Positions 51,228 to 63,946 of a stretch of 64,000 nt of DNA are shown here, piece after piece (positions within the stretch are counted from its first letter, which is position 1; every line of letters begins with the position of its first letter). This stretch comes from Strigops habroptila (lineage: Eukaryota; Chordata; Aves; Psittaciformes; Psittacidae): positions 61,923,528 through 61,987,527 of the forward strand of contig NC_046358.1 in the NCBI RefSeq assembly GCF_004027225.2, read 5' to 3'. The translations under genes were made by a program, and so were the position numbers. Below the pieces are notes generated by a model. The model was not told where the DNA came from, searched no databases, and saw only the letters and a list, made by a program, of their open reading frames with translations.

Positions 51228-53007
51228 AGGATCACATTTCACCATTGACCAAAATGGTGACTGATGTATAGACTCTGTTAACATATGGTCCCTAATCAGA
51301 AGGGGGATAGATGAATACATTACTGCCTTGTGTCTCAAAGATTAATTTCAATAGCTTGTGATAGTTGTGGTACTCATATATATGTGCTTATTTAAATAGC
51401 CCTTTCAAGAAAAGATTTACTAAGATACTTACCACTTCTGTAACCAATAAGATACTTAAAAAATCTAAGTGATTTAAAAGGACAGCGTGGGTGAGAGTGG
51501 TGTCTCTGCTCTCCCTAGTTACAATATGAAGGGTAGTTGGGCAATTTACATGGGTGTTTCCTATTTCCATATGACCCTGTTTCTGAAACCCCAACCCAAA
51601 ATTCAGGTGACCGCTTAGCTGGGCCTTACAGGATTACAGCATTCCATCTCACCTTTAAGTACTCATCCAAGTGCAGAACATTTTTAATTAGAGTTTTGAT
51701 GTATCCCTCAGTTAGTAAAGAATAAGGCTTTTGGGTGCTTATTCCTTTTCTGGTTGTGTAGAAATACACTGTAGGGATACAACGGATTGATGGATTTTTT
51801 TTTTTTTTTTTTTTTTAATTATTTCTTTGTTCTTTCGAGTTAATTTGAGATGTGGGTTAAATTATTCACTTTTCCCCTGAATCTATAATTAACTATGACT
51901 TATACTGAGAGATTTCACTGCATGGTAACATAATGCCAGTTATTTTTATGTGAAACATATGTTTTTCATAAAGGTTTAGATAGTTGTGGGTTGCAGTCAG
52001 AGATTTTTACCATGCACTTATCTCTTAGATTTATGTAATAGCTTGTTCAGATTTATTTCTTTATTTTTAAATTTAAGCTCTGCCAGAAGAGATGAAGCCT
52101 GAATTTCAGGTACTGTGGGATTTCTTTAGGGAAATCTGGCCTGTATAGTTTTTCCTTTTGATTTTATTACCTTTTACTGTAAATGTAATTTATATTATAT
52201 AAAAAATACAATTTATGCATTAATTAATAGATCTTTTTGGCCAGGTATTTTAAAGTAAAAAATAGGTAGATGTAAAACTTGAGCAGAAGCACAGTGCTTT
52301 CACTTTTCCATTTGAAAGCTTTTATAATAAAATGGAACTTCAGCTTTCATCACAGGGAAAGGTGACCTTTGAAAAACCAAAGTAGGTAAATAGATCTTAT
52401 GCTAGCCACAATGAAGAAAGCTCTTTAAAATAAAATGGAGCAAAAATCAGTGGCACTGTAGAATCTAGCCCAGGCTCATAGGGTCTGCAAACCATTTTTA
52501 TATTAGTGGGCTTGTTTGGTCCTTTCACTGCCTGAGTTGCATTGAGCATCCTGTCTGAGCAGCTGACCACTCAGCTATATCTCTCCTTTTCCATGAATCA
52601 TGAATGCATAACACTGCCTTTTGAAATGGGGTGTTAGAAGTCTGGGAATGTGTGAGAAACTGGGGAAATTGCAGAAAAGGGAAAAACTAGGTGACAGAAT
52701 AGGAAGGCACAGCTATTGTGATAAAACATCAGCCATGTTAAACACTGATCTCACACACACTCACACGTTAATTTCAGCTGTACATCTACAACCCAGCACA
52801 CCAGTTTATAATCTTATTTCCATAAAGCTGCTTAATTACCTGAGCACTTTGGGCCCGGTGTTACTCTGTCAATTGATGCAGTCCAAAAAGACTGTGAGGC
52901 TACTAATGAAATCCCAGTAATTTTCATCTGGGTTACATCTGGTTGCCATTGGACTGTACTTGGCTCAGAATCTTGCAGTAGAAGTTGTTTTCAGCTCATT
53001 TTAATTA
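51228..53007. other. Intergenic stretch without recognised genes
   Basis: The sequence is AT-rich, with a T run at 51795-51818 and AT-rich stretches around 52190-52230. A 99-codon open frame at 52621-52920 has no recognisable motif. Confidence 0.55.
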
Positions 53008-53070
53008 GAATTATAGAATGGTTAGGTTTGGAAAGGACCTTAATATCATCTAGTTCCACCCCACCTCCCA
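53008..53070 (-). mobile_element. CR1 LINE 3' end fragment, inverted and eroded
   Basis: AATTATAGAATGGTTAGGTT, then GGAAAGGACCTTAATATCAT and CTAGTTCCACCCC, reads as a diverged reverse-complement CR1 end. It breaks off into TTAATTAATTAATT. Confidence 0.8.
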
Positions 53071-53877
53071 TTAATTAATTAATTGTCTCAATTAAGACAC
53101 AATAGTTCTCAGAGCCTTTAATTTATGGTGAAAGCTTTAGACAGTGAAATGTTTTTATTATTTTATAGATAGAGAAGCTGCATCCAAGGAGTTCCAAGTG
53201 ATTTGCCTGAAGCAAGATGATGATTGTCAGAACTAGGACTAGAATGCACAGGAACACAGCTCCTATTCTCATGCTTCATCTACTGTATGCAGTGACCCAT
53301 GTGCACTTTCTTGCACATTTTTATTATATATCGCAGGGGAAGAGTCACAATATAGTTTTTGATAATAAGCACTAAAAAGTACTTTTGTTTTTAAGTATTA
53401 ATAATTTTTCAATACTTCAGTGTAACAGAGCATGTTATTATTTTGGCCTCATGCAAAGACACGAAGTGTCGTCTCCTTGAGGAACCGAAAAAGATGTGTT
53501 CTCTGTAGGGACAAAGTGCTTTGAACAGGGAAGACTCACTGTTCAGAAGGTCAGTTTTATTTTTCTTCTCACATAGTGAGGCTTTTACAGCTGGAAATAA
53601 GCATCTTACTGGTGAGGGTCCTCTAAGTAGGATATCACAAAAATATGTTGGGAATGAATAATCATGCATCAATTTTAAATGGTGAAATTGTTGCACAATA
53701 AAGAACTCACCTGTTATGCTATGAAATATTGGATATGTTCCCAGGTAAGGTGATTTCAAAGCACAGACTAATTATATTGGTTAGGATCAGCCAGTAATAG
53801 AACATTTCTAGATTTTTTTGTGGAATGATCTATACTTTACTTCATTATCCAGTTCTAAACTGAGCTGGAATAAGACT

Positions 53878-53948
53878 TCCCCCAAAAAAGCCAAACCAAC
53901 CAAAAAACCCACAAAAACCACCACAACCCACACTCCAAACCCCAAAGG
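53878..53948. repeat. C/A-rich low-complexity tract
   Basis: Units such as CCAAACCAACC, AAAACCC and ACCACAACCC, with almost no G or T, form the complement of the G/T-rich tracts seen elsewhere in the window. Confidence 0.8.
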
Positions 53949-55946
53949 CCAAAGAAGCAAGGTAAATGGAATATTGGTAGGAATAGGACAATAGCTTGAA
54001 CATCTGTGAGAGATGAGTACAGAAGTAATGACAAAAGTGTAACAAAACTACAGTAAGGTACATTTTATTTTAGAATAGAAGATGGATGTACATGACACCA
54101 CAGTTTAAAAATCAGTTGGCATTAACACAGAGCTCTTTGTGTGTAGATCTTAGTCTCTTGCAAGGAATGGTTAAGTATGCTTATATATTGATTGTATATA
54201 TGTTGAAAGTCAGGAAAGGAAAAAAAAAAACCAACCACCCCAGGACACACTGTGACTTAGCAAAAATAATTGGAAAGATGACCTTTTGTTAGTCATAGCT
54301 GCTAATCCAGAGATGACACCAGCTCCTCAAGAGCACTCCACTGAGACTTAGGGTACTTTTACCTGGATGCTTACTAAGCTATAAGAAATAGATCAAGAAG
54401 GTATAGTACAGTGGAATTTCTTGCAAAGATTGGAATGGAATTGCTGAATCACTGAGCAATTTTATTTTTGCTCTGAGGTGGAATATGGAACAAAGACATA
54501 ATATGAAAGAAGTGACTGCTTAGCATGTTATTTGGAACTTTAGGGGGATTTCCAAGCCTGAGGACGTTAGTGTCTGAAACAATCGTTCATTTCAGGTATA
54601 GAAAGCAAAGAACAGCAGCTCTCAGATAGTTCTTCTGGCAGATATTTGGCTGAATGGAACTTTGAGAAGGAAAGCCTCCAAACCGATACAAGAGCAGCAC
54701 CAGGCTGGATGAAGAAGCTAAAGTACGTGATGATCAAGTTCAGGAAGCAGCGAAAAGCACTGCCAACTCCCATATAGCTGATGATTCTCCCTTCAGTCTC
54801 CTTCTCTGAGCTCTGTGCTTGTCACTCAGAAAAGCTCAGCCTCCTCCACATCACCCCCAGTGATTCTCAGGTGTATGCATGAAGAAAGGGGTGCAGAGCG
54901 TGCAGGGGCAGGGTGAGTGGCAGCTCTCTAGCTGTTACTCAGGTTCTGTATATCCATAGTCCTCAGCAGGCATGAGCCTGGCTCAGTTGTTAAGCTCTAG
55001 CTGGGCTTAATGCCCATTCAGTAGGAGGGTCAGGGTGTAGAACTGAACATAGACATTCTTGCTTAGGAGAGTAGAAAGTGGTTTCCACATTTTTTTTTAT
55101 TGCTGCATGCTGTGAGGGTGCCAAAAGGGGCAGATTATTTTTGTCGATCTCTGCCATTATGATAAATCACTGTTTGCAGTTTGTGGTGCCTGTAGCTCAT
55201 TTTTTGTAGCCCACAGTATCAGTATCAGAAAGTAGACAGTATCCGTCTACTCACCACCCCTTCCTATTGTCTGCTGTTTACTGTTTCCATTTCCTATGTT
55301 TATGGTTTGTAATAAATACACTTGTTTCAGGGCCCTTAACCAAGCTGCATCCAATATCCAAGCTAGTATTTGTAATGCCTAAACATGCAATGTCAGTATA
55401 AAGGATGACTGGAATATCAGATCTAGATGCTCTAAGGAATTCTGTTTGTGGAACTGGGACAAAATACAATAAATAGGTGGTGCATAGGCAAGCTTTGGGG
55501 AATAATCATAAGCATTTTTCTTCATAAGATCCCAGTTCCTCATTAGGAAAAGGACTGAAGTGTATTAATTGATTGTTGAATTACCTTAAGCAATCAATCT
55601 TCTTTAGTTTGAAAAACAATTTAAAAAGTATCCCAGAATACCTAAGAACAGGTACTTCCACCTGAGACGAGGGAGATCTAATTGTGGTTGTAAAAAGCAC
55701 TAGCAAGATCTTACTTGCAATGCTACTGGACAGGTGAGCTGAGTAGAGTATGTTCTGAAAAGACCATATGTGGTCAACAGAGTATTTCATCTAAGAGGAA
55801 TCTAAAAGAGTTTGGACTTTTTATTTCAGCAGATTGGAAGCCAAAAGGGCCTGTAATTGCACTGTCTTGTTGCTTTGAGAAGTTCAGAAAAAGGAATGAA
55901 AATTACCATTTAATTAAAGACTGATGTACAAAGAGGTATAAACCAG

Positions 55947-55974
55947 TCTTGGATGAATTTTCTTGGATGAATTT
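55947..55974. repeat. Perfect 14-base tandem duplication
   Basis: TCTTGGATGAATTT occurs twice in direct succession with no mismatch. Confidence 0.9.
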
Positions 55975-56339
55975 AAGCTGGAAATTAGAAGGGATACTTT
56001 GGAGCAATAAAAATAAAAAAAATGTTTTAGGATGGACCTTGATCACTTTAATATTATTATATGATGACATGTATTTGGTGTCTGTGGGCAGTATCCCAGT
56101 TGGTACTTGGCAAGCAGAAAATGGCTTTAGCTCACCAAGAAGTTCCATCTAAAGTTCTTGATCCTGCACAGGGAAGAAGTAAAAAATGAAGATAGATACA
56201 GTGTTCTTTCTTAATTTCAGCATTTAGAAACAGTATGAAGTGCTCCCTCATGAGACCTGTTATGGAATATAATATATGCTGTGAAAATATATACTTGCTA
56301 CTCTTGAGAGGATTTTCCATCATACGACACTAAAAATAT

Positions 56340-56720
56340 CTCCAAATCCACAGCTGATGAATTTAATTACTCATCAGCTCTTTACATTACAATTCATTAC
56401 CCTAAGGTAATAAAGATAAAATAAAGCATTTAGATTCCATTGTTACAGTATGTTAAGCAGAATGTCTCTAATCAATGCTGCTTGTGTTTATGCAGCATAA
56501 TTAATATAAATATGAGCAGTGTCCTGGATAAACCACTTGTAACTGGTGCCTCAGCTGCTTCTTGCCTTTCATTTTCTATTACTTTTCTGTAGGGAAGGCT
56601 AGTTTAATTATAGGAATTTAATGAATAATATTGGCTAAACTTACATTTTAAAGTCCCACTGTAATTATTAACTGTGATTATTATATATTAAAAATATGCC
56701 ATAAACCTAAGGATAGTTCT
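56340..56720. promoter_or_regulatory. TAAT-dense block with hairpin, candidate enhancer
   Basis: At 56352-56379 nine-base arms AGCTGATGA and TCATCAGCT flank a 10-base loop containing TTAATTAC. Further homeodomain-like cores follow (TAATTAATAT, TTTAATTATA, TAATTATTAA), together with GC-balanced sequence around 56515-56570. The complexity is higher than in neighbouring AT-rich DNA. Enhancer activity is a guess from texture. Confidence 0.3.
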
Positions 56721-59700
56721 GGCTATAGATGATTCTGTACCACTTTTGATAGTAAAATTTTGACAGGAGTCATATTTTAGATGATGAAGCTCTGAAGGAA
56801 TCAACATTATATTCTATAGGACTGAGTTCTATTTCAATATAATATGCATAACTAGAAGACTTTGTAAATAGCAAAGTGATTTTGTTTGAGGGTTGATGAC
56901 ACCTCTGTGGTATATTATAGCTGACTAATAAACTTTGACTCTTTAGTCCAAATCAGAGATTGCTGTAATCTATAAATTACTTTCAGCCCCTGTTGCTCTT
57001 CATACCATTTAGAACCTTGGTCCTCATTTTCAGAGCAATCAGTACATCAAATCTCAGATGCACCAAAACAACCACCAGTTTGTGAAGCACCATAGCACCT
57101 ACAGACCAGGAAAAAACACATGAAAACTGGAAGCAGGACAGTTTCCACCATTCATAACATGTTAAACATCTCTTTTATGATGGAACAATTAAGAATTTTC
57201 TTTCTGAAAAGCAAAACTAAAAAGTAAAATCCAGAAATTTTAACTCCAGCAGTATTCTGATTTTGAAAAGAGCAGTGAAGCCGTGCAGCCTTCTAGAGCA
57301 TTAGTTTGGCTCTTGTGACATCAGTTGAATCAGTTTTGAAATCTTTTCTTTAATTCTTAGTGAAAGAGTATGCACAGGGATTTAACACTGTTTAAATAAT
57401 GCATTTAAGAAATTAATTTAGAATAACTTTCTTGAGTGTGGTTGTGCCATTTATGAATGACTGTTCAGCTAGGAGATCGCTTTTTGAGATGTAAACTTCT
57501 TTGTCATAAACCAAGTTGTCTTTTTTTAGGACAGTATTCTTGCTGTTACTCTCAGCAAACATATGCTTACCAATTAAAGACTGACCTGATCTACCCTTCT
57601 TGCTGTTTCATGCACTGTTGTTATTATATGCCATTTAGTCTGTCACTTTCAGCACTGGAATCAATAGCTGTGATCGCACCCAAGGATGTTACATGGCTGT
57701 ATGACCCAGATATAAAAGTCTAGGGGGAGAAAAAAAAAGACAGTTTGGAGAGCCTCATATCTTGGAAAAATGTTTGCTGGAATGAATTGAAGGCTATGTA
57801 ACCTCCCTCTAAAATAATGAAATTATTTGTGTTCTAATCCAAACTTCTAACTTACCACATGGTGAACATGTATAAGGGGCTTCATTAAGACAAAGGGGAA
57901 AAGTCCTCACTGCAGCAGTCCTTACAAGGTCACAACATCCCCAGGAGATTTATTTTTCAAGGGTTTTGCAACATGGCTCAATGCATGACACGAGGCTGAT
58001 GTATATTAATGGAAATACTGGACCCAGAAGTGAGCTTACTCCTGTGTGTCCATTTTAAAGCCAGAAGGGGATGTGCAAGCAGCACAAATGTACTGAGATA
58101 CAAAGTCTATTATAAAACATTAATTAATTTCCTACTGATCCTAGCCTGTTTCATCTGTATGTTGTATATTGTGCCCTTTCATTAAATGTTTTCATTGTAA
58201 ACAAGAGAGAAGTAGTCCTATTTGGGTTACATAAAAGGATAACATTGATGGTGACAAGAGTCTCTGTCTTTGCCTTTCTCCATGAGGTACTCGTACTAAA
58301 AGGCCATCATTCTGCAGTCTGAAGTATTGAAGGACATGGAAAAAACCTGTAATATACTTGATGTATTAGAAGAAGGAAGTGTTATTTTGGGACAATGTTA
58401 CAGTTTAATTTATGTCATTTATTTAATGAAGTCAATATGCTGAATTATCTAAGCCAGATCTCAAAGAGCTCAGCTGGGTACTGGAAGTGGCATAGCTGTG
58501 TTACTAGGGTCATGGAAACTGAAAGGATACTTCCTCTCCAGCCGCCCATTTCTGGCATGCAGGCTGGGCACTCAGGATGCAAGACATGGACAGCATCATG
58601 CATTTGGACAAGAATTATTCCAATTTTTATTTTCTTTTATGATTAAAGGATACATCTGATCCACTTATTTATAGAGAGGATCCTAGACCGAAGTATACAG
58701 ACCAATTCACTGTGATATCAGTAAAGTTCCATTGGGAGTGCATTTTTCACCTGGAGAGGCATCTTAAGCTTCAACCATTACTGTAGGATAGTAGATCTGT
58801 ATTGCTACAGCTATTAAATGGTATTTGTCCTCCTGAATTTTAAAGCTGCCATCCAAAATGTTAATCCAAGGTAACAAGACTTGTGTGCAGAAAATTTATC
58901 CTTAAAAGGCTAGAATTATTGTGCTCAGTTTCTCAAGAGTTTTTTCCATTCTGTGTAATGTTTCATTTATTTTCTGATTCCCTGAAACATCCTTAAAAGC
59001 ACCATCTGCAGCAAGCATCAAGAACCTGGTATGATAGCAATAAGAAAGATACACTTAATGTAGAAACTGGTGGTTATTTTGGCTTGGAAGAATGTCAATT
59101 TTAATCATGCTGGGAATGGGGTTGCCATAAAGCCGCTGAAACATGCAGTAGACCTTGTAAAATTTGGAGGCAAATGCTTTGCTTCGTTCTCCCTGTTACT
59201 GCAGATGTATCGTCTTTGCCTTTCACTCTAGCTAGCAAGGGACCCACCCTCAGATTATCCGTGGCTCATACAGTTTTGTTCCCTAGTATCTGAGTGAATT
59301 TTGGATGTGCAGAAAGGTATCTACAGGTTTCAAACAGGAAAAGAGAGAGTTCTGTGACAGGAGACAGAGGGCTGCGCCTGCAAATAAAATCTGTTCTATG
59401 TGTTTATATGACTGTGATGTATGAAGGTGAAAAATGCCTCCTTTTTGTTTTAGTTTGAACTTTCTTAGGTCCTGCTGTAGGAAAACAAAAACCAAACACC
59501 AAACCCATAAAGAACAAGCTATGTCTGAGCACTGTTTTTATGGAAGAAATTCTTGATTTGTTGATATCTTGAAATTAATATCTTTCTGACCACGAAAGAG
59601 CACGGTGTTTTGGTATAGATAACACTTTAAGCAAGAACAGACACATTGTTTAAGCATTAGATGTAAGAGGAGCTCCTTAGCAACAGAGCATATTAATGCT

Positions 59701-62057
59701 CAATGCTAAAATTTGTATGAAACTGGTACAAATTAGCCAATATTAGACTGTAAAATCACACTTTCTTTTTATTTTCATTGCAGTATAAGTGCTTCAGGCC
59801 ATGTGTATAATGCAAAGCCTCTTCTATAAATTCATTTTAGATGACAGTGTTCTTAACAAGTGACAGTTCTAAATATAGCCCGATGAGTAAAAAGACACTG
59901 CCCTTAGGTTGGGCTCATCACATTGCCACAGCTTTTCTTCTTCTTCTTCTTTGTTACAAGTTCAAATACCAAAACTAAAAAATAAACCAAAGGAGAGCTA
60001 TTTCTCTCAGGGGCTTCTCTTCTTGTTATAAAGAATGATGAAGCCTTATGTGAGGGTGACATAGTTTTGTTTCAGGTTATTTTTGCTCAAGTTAGCATGC
60101 ATCTTCAAAAGCATGATTGGAAATGAAGTGTGCTGTTGTACAGATGATCAAATACACACCTGTACTGCGTCCATGGGTTTACCAGGGACATGATGGAGAG
60201 ATGAGGAAAACACACAATAGGTGCATGCATCTTATTTCTGAGCAACTTGGGCTTTAAAATGGATAGGCTTCAAGGTAGTGATTTATAGAAGGGATGTTTC
60301 TAACTGTGCAATTCATTTCTGCTTAGCAAAAGTGAACAGCCCTCACAATATTTTGGGTATTGGAGAATTTTCAAGACAAAGCACTTTTGATTTGGGAAAG
60401 AAGTTTCATAAGAGGAAACAAGAAAACTAATGTGATTAGTAAATAAGGGTCTACAATTCTTTTACTGTAACAAATTGTAATTCTGAAAATTGCTACTATG
60501 TATAGTCTAAGTGCAAACAACATAGATGTCATGTTATTTGGAAACACAAGAGTCTCTTTTCACACTAAGAATTTATTATTTCTATTAAAGAAAGTGCTAC
60601 CAGATTTATAATGCTGCAAGCCAGGAGGGAGGAGCTGGGGCATGCAAATCCCACCACAGGTGGGTCTGTGGCAAGCACTGCAAATGAGAGGTCTATCTTC
60701 TTTACCTCAGTGACTGCCATTGCTTACACTGTTAAAAGCAGCATCCTGTGTTCTAAGTAGCATCCCATCATTTAAATCTTTCCCTCCTTCCAAATGCTTG
60801 CCTCTGCTGGGAAAGGATGTCCCATGCCACTTATGGCTCCAGCATGTCTACTCGTAAATTAACATTCCAGTATGAGTTGGGGGTTGAATATCATACTTCT
60901 GCTAAGGCTAGAGCAGTATAAAGACTGTAGGTACAAAGCATGATCCCAGTGGCAGAACTGTCTTGGTCATTAAACAGCTGAGGTTGAAAAGTTCCCTGAA
61001 AATTTCCTTATATGTAAGGTATGTCAGTAGCATAATGGCTGCTTTTGTCAACCAGTGTGTGAAGGATGAAGGCCTGAGGATGCCTGAGAGAATGTCCTGA
61101 CTGAAAGACCTGCTGGCTCATAGTGGAGTGGATAATGATGATGTTGGTTGTCCAGATCTCATTCATGTCCTAGTAAGTAAATCTCTACCTGGGCAGGAAG
61201 ATTGTAGTCAGGTCTCTCTCTGTATTCTGAAATGGTTGTGCTATAAATTCTCACTGAAAACAGCTGTGTCTTCTGCAAGCTTTCAGGCTGATTTCAGATT
61301 CTCTCCAAACTTCACCCGGACTGGGATTTTGGACAAGCATTTGTATTCACAGAGAGGTAAGTGCATTGCTGTATGGGAAATGGAAAAATACACTGAGGCT
61401 TGGCATCTTGTATCGCATACTGCTTCCCTGCACTGTCCCATCGCTGATCCCTGACATTCCTGCAGAGCCCCGTGACTAGGCATTGGAGCTGTGTGCATGT
61501 TGGCATCAGGTAAACAGCTTTCCCAGGCCTGGCCCCTCACTTCTTAGGGCAGATGTACCTTCAAAAGTGTTTTTGTGTGCTATGCGTAGGCTTGTAGCTT
61601 TCTGGGTTTGGAAAATGCAGCCGGACCTGGGTTTAATTTTTAGAGGGGTATGTGTGTGCTGGTTTGCAATTTGAAACAGCTGCATTTAAGCACTATTTCC
61701 TATTTAATCATATTTCAGTATTTAACTATAATTCTCCAAAGAGGCTATATAAGAAGCCAGATTTTTAATTAACAACAACAAAAAAACCCACCCCCTTTGT
61801 ATGTTCACAAGTGTGAACAATATTATGCAAACTGGCCTCCATCAGTCTGCCTTCTAGTTATGTGTGTTTACCTGTGTTTGCGGAACTCGGTAATGATGCC
61901 AGAAATAGTAGTAATGATTAACTATTTCAAGTTCCTCATCCTAAGAGCAGGAATTTGGGAGCTTCAAAGTAGGTCTTTTATTAAGTACATGTATTAGCTT
62001 CCTGAGATGTAAAGGAGGCTGTGACGAGGACCTAAGATAGCCAAAGCGTGGTCATTT

Positions 62058-62282
62058 AGACTAGGAAAAATGGGTATTAGGAAAAACATCTTCCCCAGAG
62101 GGTGGTCAGGCATTGGAATAGGCTGCCCAGGTTGCCAGTGGTGCAATCACCATCCCTGAAAGTGTTCACCGTGTAGATGAGGCCCTTAATGACATGGTTT
62201 AGTGGTGGACTTGGCAGTGCTGGGGTAAAGGTTGGACTTGATGGTCATAAAGGTCTTTTCCAACCTTTGATCCTACGATTCC
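62058..62282 (+). mobile_element. CR1 LINE 3' end fragment, different subfamily
   Basis: The body TATTAGGAAAAACATCTTCC, GGTGGTCAGGCATTGGAATA, GGCTGCCCAGG, TCACCATCCCTGAAAGTGTT and GACATGGTTTAGTGGTGGAC, ending GGTCTTTTCCAACCTTTGAT CCTACGATT, is a CR1 3' region. It is of a different subtype from the copies at 36.8 and 51.1 kb. It abuts the downstream CpG island. Confidence 0.92.
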
Positions 62283-62379
62283 CTCCGTGGCCCTTCAGAA
62301 GTGCTTGTGCAGACCTGCAGGCGCTTGCCTCAGCGCCCATTTGCAGTCTGCACCTGGTAAATCGCAGCCCCACGTGAAT

Positions 62380-62860
62380 CCTGCCATCCGTGGCTCACAC
62401 GAGCGGGGCACCGGCACCTCCCTCGGCAGCGAGCTCGGTGCGAGCGCGCTGAGCCTGAGGCAAAGGCTCCGCGCGGGGAGGCCGGGCAGCGCCTTCCCGC
62501 CCGCAGCACGCGCTCCCTGCCGCCTCGCGGCCGGCCGCGCGAGCGGCTGAGGCGGCGCCGGCGACCCCGATCCGGCTATAGGGCAGCCTCGCCGAGGGGA
62601 GGGGAGCGTGGGGAGAGGCGCTGGGAAACGCGTCGCCCGCCGTCAGCCTCCGCTTCTCTGTACCGCCCGTGCCCTTCCGGCACAGGCGTGCAAGCTACCC
62701 TCCTCCCGAGGTGTGTGGGAAAGGCAAGCGGTTAAGGTCTCCGCTCGCAGATCCAAATGGCGCCTGCGCGGGGTGCGTGGTGCCAAAGCCTGCCCGCGGA
62801 ATTTGAGCGGGACACGAGGCAGCTGGTGAGGGCTCTGCAAAGCAGTGCAGCAGCGGTTCT
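62380..62860. promoter_or_regulatory. Second CpG island, probable promoter
   Basis: The block is strongly GC- and CpG-rich (GGCCGGCCGCGCGAGCGG, CTGAGGCGGCGCCGGC), after more than 50 kb of AT-rich DNA. At 62755-62775 an AAATGGCGCC (YY1-like) lies beside CTGCGCGGGG (NRF1-like), a pairing frequent near start sites of housekeeping genes. A donor-like CTG/GTGAGG follows at 62826. Open frames inside it on both strands are GC-driven. It most likely drives the exon-like blocks downstream on the + strand; a divergent minus-strand transcript is also possible. Confidence 0.75.
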
Positions 62861-63167
62861 GCTGCGAGTTAGCTCGTTAGAATACGTGCTTACGCCGTAA
62901 CCTGAGGAACATCGCGAGGTCATTCCGGAGAGCAGAGATCAATCTAGTATCTAAAGGAAAACTACAAAGCTGCTACATCTGCATGACCAGATTTGCTGCC
63001 GAGGAACAGAATTAAGGTGTTTTGGGGATTCAGCTGCATTAGCCCATGGAGATCAATGAGGCTACTCAATTCAAGCCCTCAAAAAAACTAGGGCTAGCAG
63101 AATGCATCCTTGCAAAAATATAACTCACAGCAGAATGTTTCACACCTTTTTTCTTTTTTATTTTTTT

Positions 63168-63182
63168 TGTGTGTGTGTGTGT
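63168..63182. repeat. Short (GT)n microsatellite
   Basis: About seven GT units follow a T-rich tract. It may be polymorphic. Confidence 0.8.
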
Positions 63183-63431
63183 TTCTAAACCGCACAATCC
63201 TTTCTTCCCTGCATTTTCTTTAAAAAGCCTATCTTTGTACATATCACTGCTGACCAGCTAGGTTGGGATGTGTCAGTTTATGTTGTGCCAGTTGCCTCTG
63301 GTTATGCAATGTGCCATGACATGACTAACACAGCCCAACATGAGTCACCTGTCGTGACAGCTTTATGCTCCTGAAAGAAACTGTTTGCCCTTCCTTCAGA
63401 ACATTTCTTTTTTTTCCCTTTCTTTTGAAAG

Positions 63432-63482
63432 ATGCAGCTTTATCCAACTTACTTTGTTACATGAAGTTTTTACACGGAAATG
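63432..63482 (+). other. Exon-like block A downstream of the second CpG island
   Basis: A T-rich tract and AAAG precede the block, and GTGAGTGC follows it, a good donor. The block is 51 bases. In the phase that joins to block B it is open and reads AALSNLLCYMKFLHGNG (first full codon at 63434; the last base of the block starts the final codon). It is either a 5' UTR exon or coding. The acceptor is weaker than the donor because its last bases are purines. Confidence 0.35.
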
Positions 63483-63850
63483 GTGAGTGCATACATTCGG
63501 TATCAATCTGTATGACTAAACAGTTACTGCCACGTGTAAAAGCGTGGGGTGCTCCCACTGCTTACAGTGAAGGCAGGTGATTCTAAATCTGCTGCTACAG
63601 TGCAGCATTCTACCTGAAGAAAATGTTACTAACAGAATAGAAATCCCAAGTGGTGGGAATCTAAAAGAGAATGGCTTTAATCAGGGCTCGTTTGTACCAG
63701 AAAATTGTACATAACATCACGTTGAATTATTAATACTGGGTTGTGAGTGTGGTGCTAAACCTATAATGGCATAAATGCTCAATAGATACGTATGTAAGTT
63801 GTGAACACAATGTAGATATAAATGCAGATTTTTACCCATTTTTCTTTTAG

Positions 63851-63946
63851 GACAGATGTTGAGATACTGTCAGCCTTTGCTTTTTAATTATAAGCAACCA
63901 TTTGCAGTGCTTGAAGAAATACGTGAAGATTTGATATTTCTCACAG
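63851..63946 (+). CDS. METTL15: Exon-like block B, possible first coding exon of METTL15 (partial)
   Basis: TTTTTCTTTTAG precedes the block and CACAG/GTAGGT follows it, both good splice sites. The 96-base block is open in one frame: from ATG 63856 it reads MLRYCQPLLFNYKQPFAVLE and ten further codons. The start M-L-R-Y, then Y-K and L-E at similar spacing, resembles the N-terminus of human METTL15 as I remember it. METTL15 is a mitochondrial 12S rRNA N4-cytidine methyltransferase and the gene next to KCNA4 on its 3' side in human. Against it: the ATG context is weak (C at -3), the similarity covers few residues, the frame stays open into block A, and the + orientation differs from the tail-to-tail arrangement I recall in human. 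The methyltransferase domain would lie beyond the window. Confidence 0.35.

Larger units (their letters stand above)
53071..62057. other. Gene-free intergenic stretch
   Basis: No gene is recognised on either strand. It holds a C/A-rich tract (53878-53948), a 14-base tandem duplication (55947-55974), an AT-rich, TAAT-dense block with a hairpin (about 56340-56720), and a short CTT run (59936-59950). Open frames at 53409-53759 and 61128-61454 (about 110 codons) have no family resemblance and may be chance. Confidence 0.5.

Noticed and set aside
61128..61454. 108-codon open frame near the right end of the desert
   Set aside because: It shows no family resemblance, opens in ordinary AT-rich sequence, and a minus-strand frame overlaps its end; chance is the simpler explanation.
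53000..62000. KIF18A (expected beside a METTL15 promoter) on the minus strand
   Set aside because: No kinesin motor motif was recognised in minus-strand open frames; short exons cannot be fully excluded without translation searches.
62287..62923. Open frames in the second CpG island, both strands
   Set aside because: They are compositional; the + strand frame at 62608 opens with GTG and its phase does not join to exon-like block A.
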